Source of the DNA: a virus
Virus record (IMG/VR): IMGVR_UViG_3300042673_000621
Span: 1 to 20,180 of that record
Strand: one strand, 5' to 3'
Length of the DNA: 20,180 bases
The notes beneath the pieces are model-generated. The model made no database searches. It had not been told where the DNA came from and worked only from the letters and a program-made list of their open reading frames with translations. Positions within the stretch are counted from its first letter, which is position 1. Every line of letters starts with the position of its first letter. Positions 1 through 7,027 of the stretch are shown here, in pieces. Made by a program: the position numbers and the translations under genes.

Positions 1-1341
1 GGCAGTACATCATTTTCAGATTTAAGTTTGGTACCAAAATCTATTACTGTAAATAATGCAACTGTGTCAACTGCAACTAAGAAATTTGGAACTGGAAGCA
101 TGGTATGTACACCAGGCGTCTCAGTCCCTAGTGGGTCATATCTTAAAGCAGCTTATTCTCCAGATTTTAATTTTAGATCAGGTGATTTTACAGTAGAATG
201 TTGGGCATATTTTAATGCAATTGCTGCATTCCAAGGAGTGTTTTCGGTTAACATTAACTCTGGTACTACCTACGGTTCGCTAAGATTAGAAACTCAAAAT
301 GGTAGTTCTAATTTTTATGTATTAGTTCGTAACAGTGGCGGATCTAATTGGCTTAGTACCAGCGGGTACGGCACATATTCTGCAGGTTCATGGATACACT
401 TGGCAGTAGTACGATATGGAACACAAATTACATTATATTGTAACGGAGTTGGATATCCGTGCTTTACAATCTCTGGAGCAATTGACGATCAACAAGGTCC
501 TTCATATTTTGGATGGAGTAATAACGGGTCATTTAATGGATTTGTTGATGATTGCCGTATTACTAAAGGATTAGCACGATACACTGCTAACTTTACGCCT
601 CCAACTGCAGCGTTGCCTACGGCGTCATCTGTTGTTCCACCAACTGTTGATCCGTTATGGAGTAGCGTATTATTAGCATTAACCGGAGACGGATCAAACG
701 GAAGTACATCAATTACCGATATAAGCACGTATGCTAGAACAGTAACACTTTCCGGTAATACACAAGTTAATACTAGTAAAAAAATAGCAGGAACCGGAAG
801 CATTTATTTAGACGGAGTAGGAGATTACTTAACAATACCGACCAATTCTAGTTTATATTTTGGAACTTCTGATTTTACAATTGAGCTGTGGTTTAATCAA
901 ACTAGTAGAGTAGCCGGATTTCCAAATTATCCGTCATTATTTTCAACTTCAAGTGTAATTGGATGGGCAGCTGGCAGCATTGATTTATTTGTACAAGCTG
1001 CCGGCGGTGGCTCTGGATTTAATTTCTATTCATATAATATAAACCCAGGTTCAGGGTCAGTTGTTGCAAGTACAACTAACATAGTAAATAATGTATGGTA
1101 TCATGTAGCTGTAAGTAGATCCGGATCTACATTTAGAATGTTTGTTAACGGTGTACAAGAATCAACTTTTACATCATCAACATCTATTGACTCTGCAGGA
1201 CAACCGTGGACAATTGGTGTTAGACAGACTTCAAATGGTGATTATATTAATGGATATATTGATAACTTTCGTGTTACTAAAGGTACTGCAAGATACACTG
1301 CTAACTTTACTCCCCCAACATATCAATTGCCTGTATCATAA
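1..1341 (+). CDS. LamG-repeat tail fibre/adhesin, C-terminal part (5' end outside window)
   Basis: The frame is open from base 1, so the gene starts upstream; a TTG at 28 is only an internal codon. The visible 446 residues hold two tandem concanavalin/LamG-type jelly-roll modules, roughly residues 1-205 and 206-446. Each ends with the same signature: a G-x-(I/V)-D-(D/N)-x-R-(I/V)-T-K-G core, then ARYTANFTPPT. Inside each module are the DFT(V/I)E-x-W and W-x-H-(L/V)-A-V strands typical of LamG_3 domains. The truncated first module aligns with the start of the second, so further copies may lie upstream. LamG domains bind glycans, and this protein sits directly before a tail-fibre assembly chaperone, so a distal tail fibre or host-receptor adhesin is likely. 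The exact fibre identity cannot be given. Confidence 0.8.
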   Translation, partial: GSTSFSDLSLVPKSITVNNATVSTATKKFGTGSMVCTPGVSVPSGSYLKAAYSPDFNFRSGDFTVECWAYFNAIAAFQGVFSVNINSGTTYGSLRLETQNGSSNFYVLVRNSGGSNWLSTSGYGTYSAGSWIHLAVVRYGTQITLYCNGVGYPCFTISGAIDDQQGPSYFGWSNNGSFNGFVDDCRITKGLARYTANFTPPTAALPTASSVVPPTVDPLWSSVLLALTGDGSNGSTSITDISTYARTVTLSGNTQVNTSKKIAGTGSIYLDGVGDYLTIPTNSSLYFGTSDFTIELWFNQTSRVAGFPNYPSLFSTSSVIGWAAGSIDLFVQAAGGGSGFNFYSYNINPGSGSVVASTTNIVNNVWYHVAVSRSGSTFRMFVNGVQESTFTSSTSIDSAGQPWTIGVRQTSNGDYINGYIDNFRVTKGTARYTANFTPPTYQLPVS

Positions 1342-1350
1342 GGAATAATC

Positions 1351-1800
1351 ATGGAAATAGCATTAATTAAAAACAATAAAATAGTAAAAATTGGCCATTA
1401 TAAGGAGGTGTTCTCAAACACTACATTTCCGCCAACTGGCCCAAACGATGAATTTATGAAAGAAAATTCTGCTCTTGGTGTAACTGTATGGAGACCTCAT
1501 AATAAAAGTACTGAAAAATTAGTTAGTTGTGAGCCAGTTATTGAAGATAATCAAGTCTTTACTGTTGAAGTTGCTGATAAGACTGAAGAAGATCTTGCAG
1601 CTGATATTGCAGTTGAATCTGCAAATGTTAGAGAAAAACGCGATCAATTATTAAAAGAGTCTGACTGGACACAAGTAACTGATGCACCGTTTACTAAAGC
1701 AGTTAAAACATCTTGGTCTACATACAGACAATCGTTACGTGATATTACTACACAAGAAGGTTTTCCGTTTAATGTTACATTTCCGGATACTCCTATTTAA
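1351..1800 (+). CDS. Tail fibre assembly chaperone-like protein (Phage_tail_APC type)
   Basis: 149 residues. The C-terminal half has the signature of phage tail assembly chaperones: REKRDQLLKESDWTQ (about residues 95-109), then W-S-T-YRQSLRDIT and a GFPFNVTFPDTP tail. Such proteins help fold or attach tail fibres and usually lie immediately downstream of the fibre gene, as here (9 nt after the LamG adhesin). The N-terminal 80 residues look like the variable part that recognises the partner fibre. The ATG at 1351 follows a weak AAGGAA ribosome site. The family call is from motif memory and is fairly secure; the partner is inferred from position. Confidence 0.75.
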   Translation: MEIALIKNNKIVKIGHYKEVFSNTTFPPTGPNDEFMKENSALGVTVWRPHNKSTEKLVSCEPVIEDNQVFTVEVADKTEEDLAADIAVESANVREKRDQLLKESDWTQVTDAPFTKAVKTSWSTYRQSLRDITTQEGFPFNVTFPDTPI

Positions 1801-1807
1801 ATAAATA
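1801..1807 (+). promoter_or_regulatory. T4-type late promoter motif ATAAATA
   Basis: Exact ATAAATA, starting just after the stop codon of the chaperone gene and 17 nt before the ATG at 1824. The same heptamer recurs upstream of seven other genes here and matches the core of the T4 late promoter TATAAATA. Confidence 0.5.
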
Positions 1808-1823
1808 TAGTAAAGGAATAACA

Positions 1824-2009
1824 ATGATAAAACTTTCAACATATTTAAACAACGGAACTAGTAGTACAAGCAGTGGTCAACCAACAGTTGCTGCAGTACG
1901 GTATGACACTGCAAATCAAGGGTTAGAGTTGTTTGAACAAGAAAATGCTAGACTAAATATTGATGCTATTAGTAGTGAAGATGCATTTATATTAGCGTTA
2001 ATCATGTAG
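1824..2009 (+). CDS. Small hypothetical protein, 61 aa
   Basis: Not recognised. The 61-residue protein has a Ser/Thr/Gly-rich stretch (about residues 10-20) and an acidic C-terminal half ending in a short hydrophobic run. It has an AAGGAA ribosome binding site ending 7 nt before the ATG and a late-type promoter motif upstream. It lies between the tail-fibre chaperone and the zincin-like gene. A small virion protein is possible, but nothing in the sequence proves it. Confidence 0.55.
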   Translation: MIKLSTYLNNGTSSTSSGQPTVAAVRYDTANQGLELFEQENARLNIDAISSEDAFILALIM

Positions 2010-2024
2010 AAGATAAGTATTATT

Positions 2025-2426
2025 ATGAAAGTACATGAAATATTAACAGAAGGGTTATCTCGCAATAACGCTACTAATATAATTAGTAAATTTATTAAAT
2101 TTGCATCTTCTGAATTAGGTTTACAAGAATTACCAAATATCGAAATGCAAGACGGTAACGATCGTAGTGTAGAATTTAGATCATTTGGCGGATACGGTGA
2201 TAAACATATAACTGTTACCTTATCTAATAGACATATTATGGATGTATGTAGAACGTTAGCACATGAGCTTGTGCATTATAGACAAGACTTAAACAATGAG
2301 TTAACTCCAGACAGTGGCAACGATGGGAGCGATCATGAAAACGAAGCAAATGCGCAAGCTGCTGTTATCATGCGTAAATGGGGTAAAATGCACCCTAATT
2401 TATTTAAACAACAAGCTGTGGAATAA
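2025..2426 (+). CDS. Zincin-like metallopeptidase-fold protein (HELVH)
   Basis: 133 residues with a gluzincin-type HExxH motif: HELVH at residues 80-84 in the context TLAHELVHYRQ. A downstream HENEANAQA segment (104-112) can supply the third zinc ligand, probably Glu105 or Glu107. This is the arrangement of small SprT- or WLM-like phage peptidases. The substrate is unknown; plausible roles are processing of virion or host proteins. The N-terminus, MKVHEILTE then Gly, resembles a T4 capsid-targeting/cleavage sequence (see findings), so it could be packaged in the head. A degenerate late-promoter sequence GATAAGTA lies at about 2011-2018, just upstream. The motif is seen directly; activity is inferred. 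Confidence 0.7.
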   Translation: MKVHEILTEGLSRNNATNIISKFIKFASSELGLQELPNIEMQDGNDRSVEFRSFGGYGDKHITVTLSNRHIMDVCRTLAHELVHYRQDLNNELTPDSGNDGSDHENEANAQAAVIMRKWGKMHPNLFKQQAVE

Positions 2427-2428
2427 CT

Positions 2429-2680
2429 ATGAGAAAAAGTACTCGTTCTATTTTACAAGAACTAAGTGATATTAACCTTAACAGAGATCCAGCATTAGTA
2501 ATTGAAAGTCGCGGATCTAACATAATTGAAAGTGCAATTAATTTATTAGAATTAATTAGAGAACAATACGATATAGAAACTGCAGCCGAATTAGAGCGTA
2601 GATTTATTAATAGTATTAAATCGAATGACTGCAATAAATTCAAACGTAGCATTAAACGAATATCAGAAAATAAACGATAA
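2429..2680 (+). CDS. Conserved small phage protein, 83 aa
   Basis: Starts 2 nt after the zincin-like gene stops, so it is surely co-expressed with it. The 83-residue protein is predicted helical and charged. It has an internal block ESAINLLELIREQYDIETAAE (about residues 34-54) followed by LERRFINSI and a basic C-terminus. I have an impression of similar short proteins in marine T4-like phages but know no function. Its N-terminus contains ILQE within the first 11 residues, a possible prohead protease site. No catalytic motif is visible. Confidence 0.6.
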   Translation: MRKSTRSILQELSDINLNRDPALVIESRGSNIIESAINLLELIREQYDIETAAELERRFINSIKSNDCNKFKRSIKRISENKR

Positions 2681-2703
2681 ACCTATAATTTTTAGTTTTG
2701 AAG

Positions 2704-2710
2704 CTAAATA
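2704..2710 (+). promoter_or_regulatory. Late promoter variant CTAAATA
   Basis: CTAAATA differs from the window's ATAAATA consensus at one position. It lies 50 nt upstream of the ATG at 2761. The predicted RNA start (about 6 nt further on) falls next to the hairpin at 2719-2736. Confidence 0.4.
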
Positions 2711-2718
2711 ATTATAAC

Positions 2719-2736
2719 ACTTACAGAGTAGTAAGT
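2719..2736 (+). promoter_or_regulatory. 5'-terminal leader hairpin
   Basis: ACTTAC (2719-2724), six-base loop, GTAAGT (2731-2736): a perfect 6-bp stem at the predicted 5' end of the mRNA for the gene at 2761. A related stem with the same GTA-GTAA right side occurs before the gene at 3781. A role in mRNA stability is an inference. Confidence 0.4.
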
Positions 2737-2760
2737 TTATGGTAATAGAGGAGAAATATC

Positions 2761-3255
2761 ATGCCATCATTATTTACATATACAAATCCACAAGGTATTA
2801 ACGTTGCAGCTAACTATGGTCGTGTTGTTCCACAACACACATATGGTGCTCAAGGTACTAACTATACAAACTTTGGTACACGTAACTTACGTTTCATCAA
2901 AGTAAACGTTACTGGTGGTAACAACGATTTAACTAAAAAAGACGGTTTAACTGCAATCGACACTACTGATGCAACTACAACTGCAGCTACTAACTATATG
3001 GCTTCTTTGAGCTTGTATTCAAATGCAATCCGTGCATTACAAACTACTGTTGAAGTATGGGGTGTATTTACACCATCAGCTACTGATTTTATTGCAGTTG
3101 TTTCTGATGATACAGCTAACGACAGCGATACTAACTCTAACGTAGCTGGCGGATGGGGCGACACAGAAGCTGCAATCGCAGCTAACTTGAATGCAAGTGC
3201 AACTGTTGTAGTTACATCAGCAGCATTTACTGGTGCTTCATTAGCTTGGGCATAA
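2761..3255 (+). CDS. Putative abundant virion structural protein, 164 aa
   Basis: 164 residues, rich in Ala, Thr, Asn and Val with few charges and no Cys, typical of a beta-rich capsid or tail structural protein. It has its own leader with a late-type promoter variant, a 5' hairpin and an AGAGGAGA ribosome site. It is closed by a strong intrinsic terminator 25 nt after the stop, so it is a single-gene transcription unit. Codon choice includes more C-ending codons (AAC, TTC, GAC) than neighbouring genes, which suggests high expression. A head decoration or other high-copy virion protein is an inference from layout and composition. No family was recognised. Confidence 0.6.
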   Translation: MPSLFTYTNPQGINVAANYGRVVPQHTYGAQGTNYTNFGTRNLRFIKVNVTGGNNDLTKKDGLTAIDTTDATTTAATNYMASLSLYSNAIRALQTTVEVWGVFTPSATDFIAVVSDDTANDSDTNSNVAGGWGDTEAAIAANLNASATVVVTSAAFTGASLAWA

Positions 3256-3279
3256 TCTAAGTTTAACTAACTAACTAAA

Positions 3280-3307
3280 GGGTTCACATTTTGTGAGCCC
3301 TTTTTTT
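3280..3307 (+). terminator. Rho-independent terminator
   Basis: GGGTTCACA-TTT-TGTGAGCCC forms a 9-bp stem with one G-U pair, followed by seven T (3301-3307). It closes the unit of the structural gene at 2761. Confidence 0.9.
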
Positions 3308-3325
3308 ATGACTGTTAAATACACT

Positions 3326-3730
3326 ATGCACTATAAACTTTATACTTATGTTGATATAACACACACTGGACAATACCGAGTAGAACCTGGAAAGGAATCT
3401 GCACGATGGAAAGAACAGAATTTTAATACCATTCTACAAACTATTGGAATTAGGTCAAATGTCTACTATACTAACAACCCTATTGTTACCGAAGTTAAAG
3501 GTAGTCTAGTTGGGTTTGACACTGACCAAGTTGTGCGCCTTTGGAGATTTGACTTTTTTACCGAACGTGAATTTGTTTTTGAAGACAACGGAGACCCAGT
3601 TAGATATCTTAAAGATGATTTTGTATTAGTACCGTACATACAAGGATTAGACGAGTTACTTGAACAAAATTACGCAGTTTTTATAACTGAAGGTAAGAAT
3701 AAGAATATCGTTTTCTATAAAAAGCAATAA
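3326..3730 (+). CDS. Conserved hypothetical phage protein, 134 aa
   Basis: A frame open from 3293 begins inside the preceding terminator, so that start is unlikely. ATG codons at 3308 (directly after the T-run) and 3326 are the realistic choices. I prefer 3326 because the protein then begins MHYKLYTYVDITHTGQYR, which looks like a natural N-terminus; neither start has a clear ribosome site. The protein contains a central FNTILQTIGIR block and Trp/Phe-rich strands (RLWRFDFF), with an acidic C-terminal half. I have an impression of relatives in T4-like marine phages with no known function; a virion or baseplate-related role is a guess from context. Confidence 0.6.
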   Translation: MHYKLYTYVDITHTGQYRVEPGKESARWKEQNFNTILQTIGIRSNVYYTNNPIVTEVKGSLVGFDTDQVVRLWRFDFFTEREFVFEDNGDPVRYLKDDFVLVPYIQGLDELLEQNYAVFITEGKNKNIVFYKKQ

Positions 3731-3733
3731 ATA
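3727..3733 (+). promoter_or_regulatory. T4-type late promoter motif ATAAATA
   Basis: Exact ATAAATA overlapping the end of the previous gene. It is placed so that RNA would begin at about 3739, the first base of the GTTAC/GTAAC hairpin. It likely serves the operon starting at 3781. Confidence 0.5.
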
Positions 3734-3738
3734 TAACT

Positions 3739-3753
3739 GTTACAAGTAGTAAC
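3739..3753 (+). promoter_or_regulatory. 5'-terminal leader hairpin
   Basis: GTTAC-AAGTA-GTAAC, a 5-bp stem at the predicted start of the RNA. It resembles the leader hairpin at 2719-2736 in sequence and in position relative to the late promoter motif. Confidence 0.35.
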
Positions 3754-3780
3754 TCAACGAACGACCATTGGAGCGATGAG

Positions 3781-4017
3781 ATGTCATTAAAACCTACAGA
3801 TATAGAAAAAAATAACTTAGAAAGCCATGTAGAACTATGCGCACTACGTTATCAAAATTTAGAAACCCGTTTAACAACAATTGAATCAAAAGTAGAATCA
3901 CTTGCTGAAAAGATTCAAGAAAGTCAAGCTAGCATGAGTAAGGTTGTAATCGGTGCAACTGCAACGATTATAGCTGGTTTGTTATCAACCGTAGTAACTA
4001 TCTTAATAAAATTTTAA
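3781..4017 (+). CDS. XhlA/holin-like coiled-coil membrane protein, 78 aa
   Basis: 78 residues. A predicted amphipathic coiled coil covers about residues 15-50 (LETRLTTIESKVESLAEKIQ). One transmembrane helix follows near the C-terminus (about 54-77: VVIGATATIIAGLLSTVVTI), and the protein ends in Lys-Phe. This layout matches the haemolysin XhlA-like family, small phage or prophage membrane proteins linked to lysis. A GGAG ribosome site precedes the ATG, and the next gene starts 2 nt after the stop. No partner holin or endolysin is adjacent, though an exported RlpA-like protein is encoded at 18153. A virion membrane-contacting protein cannot be ruled out. Confidence 0.55.
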   Translation: MSLKPTDIEKNNLESHVELCALRYQNLETRLTTIESKVESLAEKIQESQASMSKVVIGATATIIAGLLSTVVTILIKF

Positions 4018-4018
4018 T

Positions 4019-4726
4019 ATGCGATTTAACGAATTATCTGTCCAATCAATACCATTTCAAGAAACACTGAATCCATTACTTTGGGCAAATGATCAATTAA
4101 AAACTGAGATACGTTACCAGTTACTGCTTATCGCTAGGAATTTTACAGAATTTTTAAATGTACAGTCAATACATTTAAAAGATATTACTATTAGCGGAAG
4201 TAATGCAAGTTATGGATATTCTGAGTTTTCAGATATAGACTTGCACCTTGTAGTAGATATCCCTAGCGATAAACCAGAACTAGTTGAATTATATGATGCT
4301 AAAAAGAATCAATACAACTTTACATACAATATAAAAATTAAAAACATTGATGTTGAGCTGTATGTACAAGATACTAACCAACATCATGAATCTGCAGGCA
4401 TTTATAGTATCGTAAATGACAAATGGATTAAAGAACCAAAACATCAAACACCTAGAGTAAGCGAACAAGAAGTAAACGATAAAGCTCGTAATTACGTAGG
4501 GCAAATTAATCAAGCATTAAAATCATCTAAATTAAAGTTAGCTAAAGATACAATGGATAACATTAAACGATTACGAAAATCAGGGTTAGATGATGTGGGC
4601 GAGTTTAGTGTAGAGAATCTAGCATTTAAATTACTACGCGCACATGGTAAGATTGATAAATTACGCAACCATATAAACAAATTACAAAGCTCGGCACTTA
4701 GCCTAGGAGAACAGAATGAAGATTAA
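4019..4726 (+). CDS. Nucleotidyltransferase-fold protein, 235 aa
   Basis: The N-terminal half has the polymerase-beta-type nucleotidyltransferase signature: Gly60-Ser61 followed by SEFSDIDLHLVVD, giving the catalytic-type pair Asp72 and Asp74. A third acid is Asp111 in NIDVELYVQD. Members of this superfamily transfer nucleotides to RNA, proteins or small molecules; the target here is unknown. The C-terminal half (about 150-235) is helical and Lys-rich and could bind nucleic acid or a partner. The gene is in an operon-like run, 2 nt after the XhlA-like gene and overlapping the next gene by 11 nt. The N-terminus MRFNEL belongs to the M-(K/R)-x-x-E-(L/I) series seen in this window. Fold call secure, function unknown. 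Confidence 0.7.
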   Translation: MRFNELSVQSIPFQETLNPLLWANDQLKTEIRYQLLLIARNFTEFLNVQSIHLKDITISGSNASYGYSEFSDIDLHLVVDIPSDKPELVELYDAKKNQYNFTYNIKIKNIDVELYVQDTNQHHESAGIYSIVNDKWIKEPKHQTPRVSEQEVNDKARNYVGQINQALKSSKLKLAKDTMDNIKRLRKSGLDDVGEFSVENLAFKLLRAHGKIDKLRNHINKLQSSALSLGEQNED

Positions 4727-5372
4727 AGAAATTACGTTAAAAGAGAATTATAAAATTGCAAGCATTGACCCAACTAAAGGTGCAGAGTTAGTTGACCCTA
4801 ATAACCCAGACCTTAAAATAACAATGCCACTTAATCAATTGCAACCTGATCAAACTGACCCTAGTAAATATACTATTGCAACAGCATTGCCTGGTCAACC
4901 TACATCACAACCTGCACAAGCACCCGAGGGAGTTGCTCCTACTGGACAAACTACTCAGCCGCCTGCACCAATTGCACAAGACTCTACTACACAACAACCT
5001 GTACCATTTGCACAAGATACAAGTACACAACAACCTGCAAATGGACAACAACCTGCAAATGGACAACAACCTGCAAACGGACAACAGACTGCACAACAAC
5101 CTGCAAATGGACAGCAACCACCTAAACCCCCACAAGTTGGTGCTGAAATTAAACTAGCAGAAAAGTTTAATGATCGTGATTTAATGAAATCTAAACACAA
5201 CGATCCAATTGGCGGACCTAATGGTGGTGACAAAACTGATGATTTTATTGACGATGTAACTGATCATGATTTTGAAAAACATGCAGGAAAAAGTATTCGC
5301 AAAGAAAAACATACACAAGTACATGAATCAGAAGAACTAATTGCAATGTTAACAATTGCAGGTTTAAGATGA
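4716..5372 (+). CDS. Gln/Pro-rich repeat protein, 218 aa
   Basis: 218 residues. After an N-terminal segment starting MKIKEITLKEN come about 80 residues of Pro/Gln/Thr-rich low complexity (roughly residues 58-135). These include four copies of an 18-nt unit that encodes QQPANG and its neighbours. An acidic C-terminal domain follows (DDFIDDVTDHDFEKHAGKS). The low-complexity part looks like an extended linker. The N-terminus contains TLKE then Asn, matching an L-x-E prohead protease site. No enzymatic motif is visible. It starts inside the previous gene and its stop overlaps the next ATG (ATGA). A virion or core protein is possible but not shown. Confidence 0.6.
   Translation: MKIKEITLKENYKIASIDPTKGAELVDPNNPDLKITMPLNQLQPDQTDPSKYTIATALPGQPTSQPAQAPEGVAPTGQTTQPPAPIAQDSTTQQPVPFAQDTSTQQPANGQQPANGQQPANGQQTAQQPANGQQPPKPPQVGAEIKLAEKFNDRDLMKSKHNDPIGGPNGGDKTDDFIDDVTDHDFEKHAGKSIRKEKHTQVHESEELIAMLTIAGLR
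5031..5114 (+). repeat. 18-nt in-frame tandem repeat (QQPANG-type)
   Basis: CAACCTGCAAATGGACAA occurs at 5031-5048 and 5049-5066, then with one or two changes at 5067-5084 and 5097-5114. A 12-nt partial unit separates the last two. The unit is six codons, so copy-number change keeps the reading frame. Confidence 0.9.
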
Positions 5373-5578
5373 AAATAAACGAACTTATATCTGATTTTAA
5401 AATTTTTATTACTAATGAAGAAAAACAGTTATTAGGAAAATTAAAATATCCGATTAAATTTTCTCAACTATCTGACCATGATCAATGTGTAGTTGAAACT
5501 ATGATTCGTAAAAGTTTAGTAAAAAAAATTGGATTTAATAATCCAACGGTAGTTATAAATGAAAAATCAACAGTCTAA
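5369..5578 (+). CDS. Small hypothetical protein, 69 aa
   Basis: Starts in the ATGA overlap with the previous stop, so it is translationally coupled. It begins MKINELISDF, one of the series of similar N-termini in this window. It contains an EEKQLLGKLKYPIKFSQLSD stretch that may form a small helical domain. No family was recognised and no cysteine cluster or catalytic motif is visible. Confidence 0.55.
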   Translation: MKINELISDFKIFITNEEKQLLGKLKYPIKFSQLSDHDQCVVETMIRKSLVKKIGFNNPTVVINEKSTV

Positions 5579-6002
5579 AGTAATTAAAAAGTTTGCTGAA
5601 TACTTTGATCACGAATTACAGACTACATTACCAATTTCTGTGTTACCAGACGGCTCACTATTATATAAAAAATTCTTAGTTAAACAACTTGACAATACAT
5701 ACTGGGGCGTGTATAATATAGAGTCAAAAGATTTAATTAATGAGTATTATCTTAAAAGCTGTGCATTGATCGCTGCTAAGGAATACAATCATAGACATTA
5801 CGAAAAATATCATTCAGTCAAGTTACTCGATAGTAAATATGCATCAGTAGCTAATGATGCAATTGTATTTAAAAATAATATAAGTTTAGTAACAGACGAC
5901 GAAAAATATCATATAATGCTAACACGATTAGAAGAAAGCAATGCTCTTTCAAATCAATATCAACAAATGATTTTGAAATTATTTCGTCAGTCATTTATAT
6001 AA
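5559..6002 (+). CDS. Hypothetical protein, 147 aa
   Basis: Not recognised. It overlaps the end of the preceding gene by 20 nt. The protein has a central PDGSLLYKKFLVKQLDNTYWGVYNIESKD-type region, read here in pieces: PDGSLLYKK (about 28-36) and DNTYWGVYNI (44-53). A Tyr/His-rich helix (EYNHRHYEKYH) follows. It looks like a compact cytoplasmic or virion protein. The DNA between codons 44 and 53 also contains a perfect sigma70-type promoter (see 5689-5717). The late promoter of the next unit overlaps its stop codon. Confidence 0.55.
   Translation: MKNQQSKVIKKFAEYFDHELQTTLPISVLPDGSLLYKKFLVKQLDNTYWGVYNIESKDLINEYYLKSCALIAAKEYNHRHYEKYHSVKLLDSKYASVANDAIVFKNNISLVTDDEKYHIMLTRLEESNALSNQYQQMILKLFRQSFI
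5689..5717 (+). promoter_or_regulatory. Perfect sigma70-type promoter inside a gene
   Basis: TTGACA at 5689-5694, 17-nt spacer, TATAAT at 5712-5717, within the coding region of the 147-aa gene and pointing toward 6035. It is a full consensus match, but its use is unproven. Confidence 0.45.
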
Positions 6003-6005
6003 ATA
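5998..6005 (+). promoter_or_regulatory. T4-type late promoter, exact TATAAATA
   Basis: The full eight-base T4 late consensus, 29 nt upstream of the ATG at 6035. It is the best single match among the late-type sites in the window. Confidence 0.6.
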
Positions 6006-6034
6006 CATAATAAGAAATAACCTAGGAATCCAAT

Positions 6035-7027
6035 ATGCAAATTAACGATTTAAATCAACGTATGACTAGTTCAAAACTAAACGAAAGTTTAGTTAAAAAC
6101 TTTGGTTATAAAATACAATTAGAAAACTTTACAGATGCACAACTTGAAGATGCACGTAACAAATTACGCACTAAAATTAGTCAATTTGAAATGAACGAAA
6201 GTTATAGCACTGTAGTTGAAAATACTGACTATCAAAAAACTCGCATGTTTCTTGACGTAGTTAATCAAGAAATTTTTGAACGTGAAAACTGCGACGATGT
6301 AGATGTTGAAGAAGAACAACCTAAAAAGAAAAAACAAAAAACCGACGAAGGCTATGCACAGTCTAGATTACGTCAACGTGCTGAAAAACTGTCAGTTCCA
6401 GAAAGCTGGATTAACAGTGCAATCCGTAGAATTTCATTAGGCGAATCAGATCGTCGTGAATTGTCTGCAGAATTAAAAACACGTTATGATTTAAACGAAT
6501 CACAAGCTAGTTGGATTTTGTTAGAAGACGAAGAAAAACGTGCAGATGTAATTATTCAAACACGTGACATTGTTCAACGTATCACTGGTTGGTTAGAAGA
6601 TGTTGCTGCTATGCGTTCAGAACAATTTTTAGAGCTAGTAGACGACATTAAACGTGTTGCAGGTCCAGAAGTTGCACAACAATACGATGCAGTAGTTAGA
6701 CCTGCAATGGATGGTATTTACTCGGCATTAGAACAATCACGTCAAGGCTTAAACCAAGGACTAGCTATTGTAGCAGGTGACGAACCTGAAATGTTAGGTG
6801 CTCCAGTTGAAGGCGAAACTGCGCAAGTAGGCGTAGCTCCTACAGGTAGCGAAAACTTAGATCTTGGTGGTCCAGAAGGAATGCCAGGTGCAGGTGCTCC
6901 TACAGCAGGCCCAGAAGCAGGCCCAGAAGCAGGCGGAATTCCTCCATCTGATGCAGGACGTATGAAACGCGAAAGTATCGAATATAGCCGTAAATTAGGA
7001 ATGATGTTAAGCTCAAAAAAAAAATAA
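6035..7027 (+). CDS. Putative virion/prohead core protein, 330 aa
   Basis: 330 residues in four parts. An N-terminal helical domain runs to about residue 85 (MQINDLNQRM, then LEDARNKLRTKISQFE). A Lys-rich acidic hinge follows (VEEEQPKKKKQKTDEG, about 91-106). A highly charged alpha-helical middle covers about 110-250. A Gly/Pro/Ala-rich tail follows, with GPEAGPEAGG before a basic C-terminus ending KKK. The helix-rich charged character, exact late promoter and candidate L-x-E/I-x-E cleavage sites (for example LNE near residue 17) fit a scaffold/core or internal head protein, but I do not recognise the family with certainty. A strong GC-independent function such as an enzyme is not suggested by any motif. 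Confidence 0.6.
   Translation: MQINDLNQRMTSSKLNESLVKNFGYKIQLENFTDAQLEDARNKLRTKISQFEMNESYSTVVENTDYQKTRMFLDVVNQEIFERENCDDVDVEEEQPKKKKQKTDEGYAQSRLRQRAEKLSVPESWINSAIRRISLGESDRRELSAELKTRYDLNESQASWILLEDEEKRADVIIQTRDIVQRITGWLEDVAAMRSEQFLELVDDIKRVAGPEVAQQYDAVVRPAMDGIYSALEQSRQGLNQGLAIVAGDEPEMLGAPVEGETAQVGVAPTGSENLDLGGPEGMPGAGAPTAGPEAGPEAGGIPPSDAGRMKRESIEYSRKLGMMLSSKKK

Noticed and set aside
3293-3325. GTG start at 3293 for the 145-codon version of the gene at 3326.
   Set aside because: It lies inside the terminator stem, whose RNA would end before translation. ATG 3326 or 3308 is more sensible.
5031-5114. CRISPR-like array of short repeats.
   Set aside because: Units are contiguous, 18 nt, in frame and have no spacers.
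4955-5233. Long ORFs in other frames over the Gln/Pro repeat, including Cys-rich minus-strand ones.
   Set aside because: They are shadows produced by the CAACCTGCAAATGGA repeat in an otherwise clear + strand gene.
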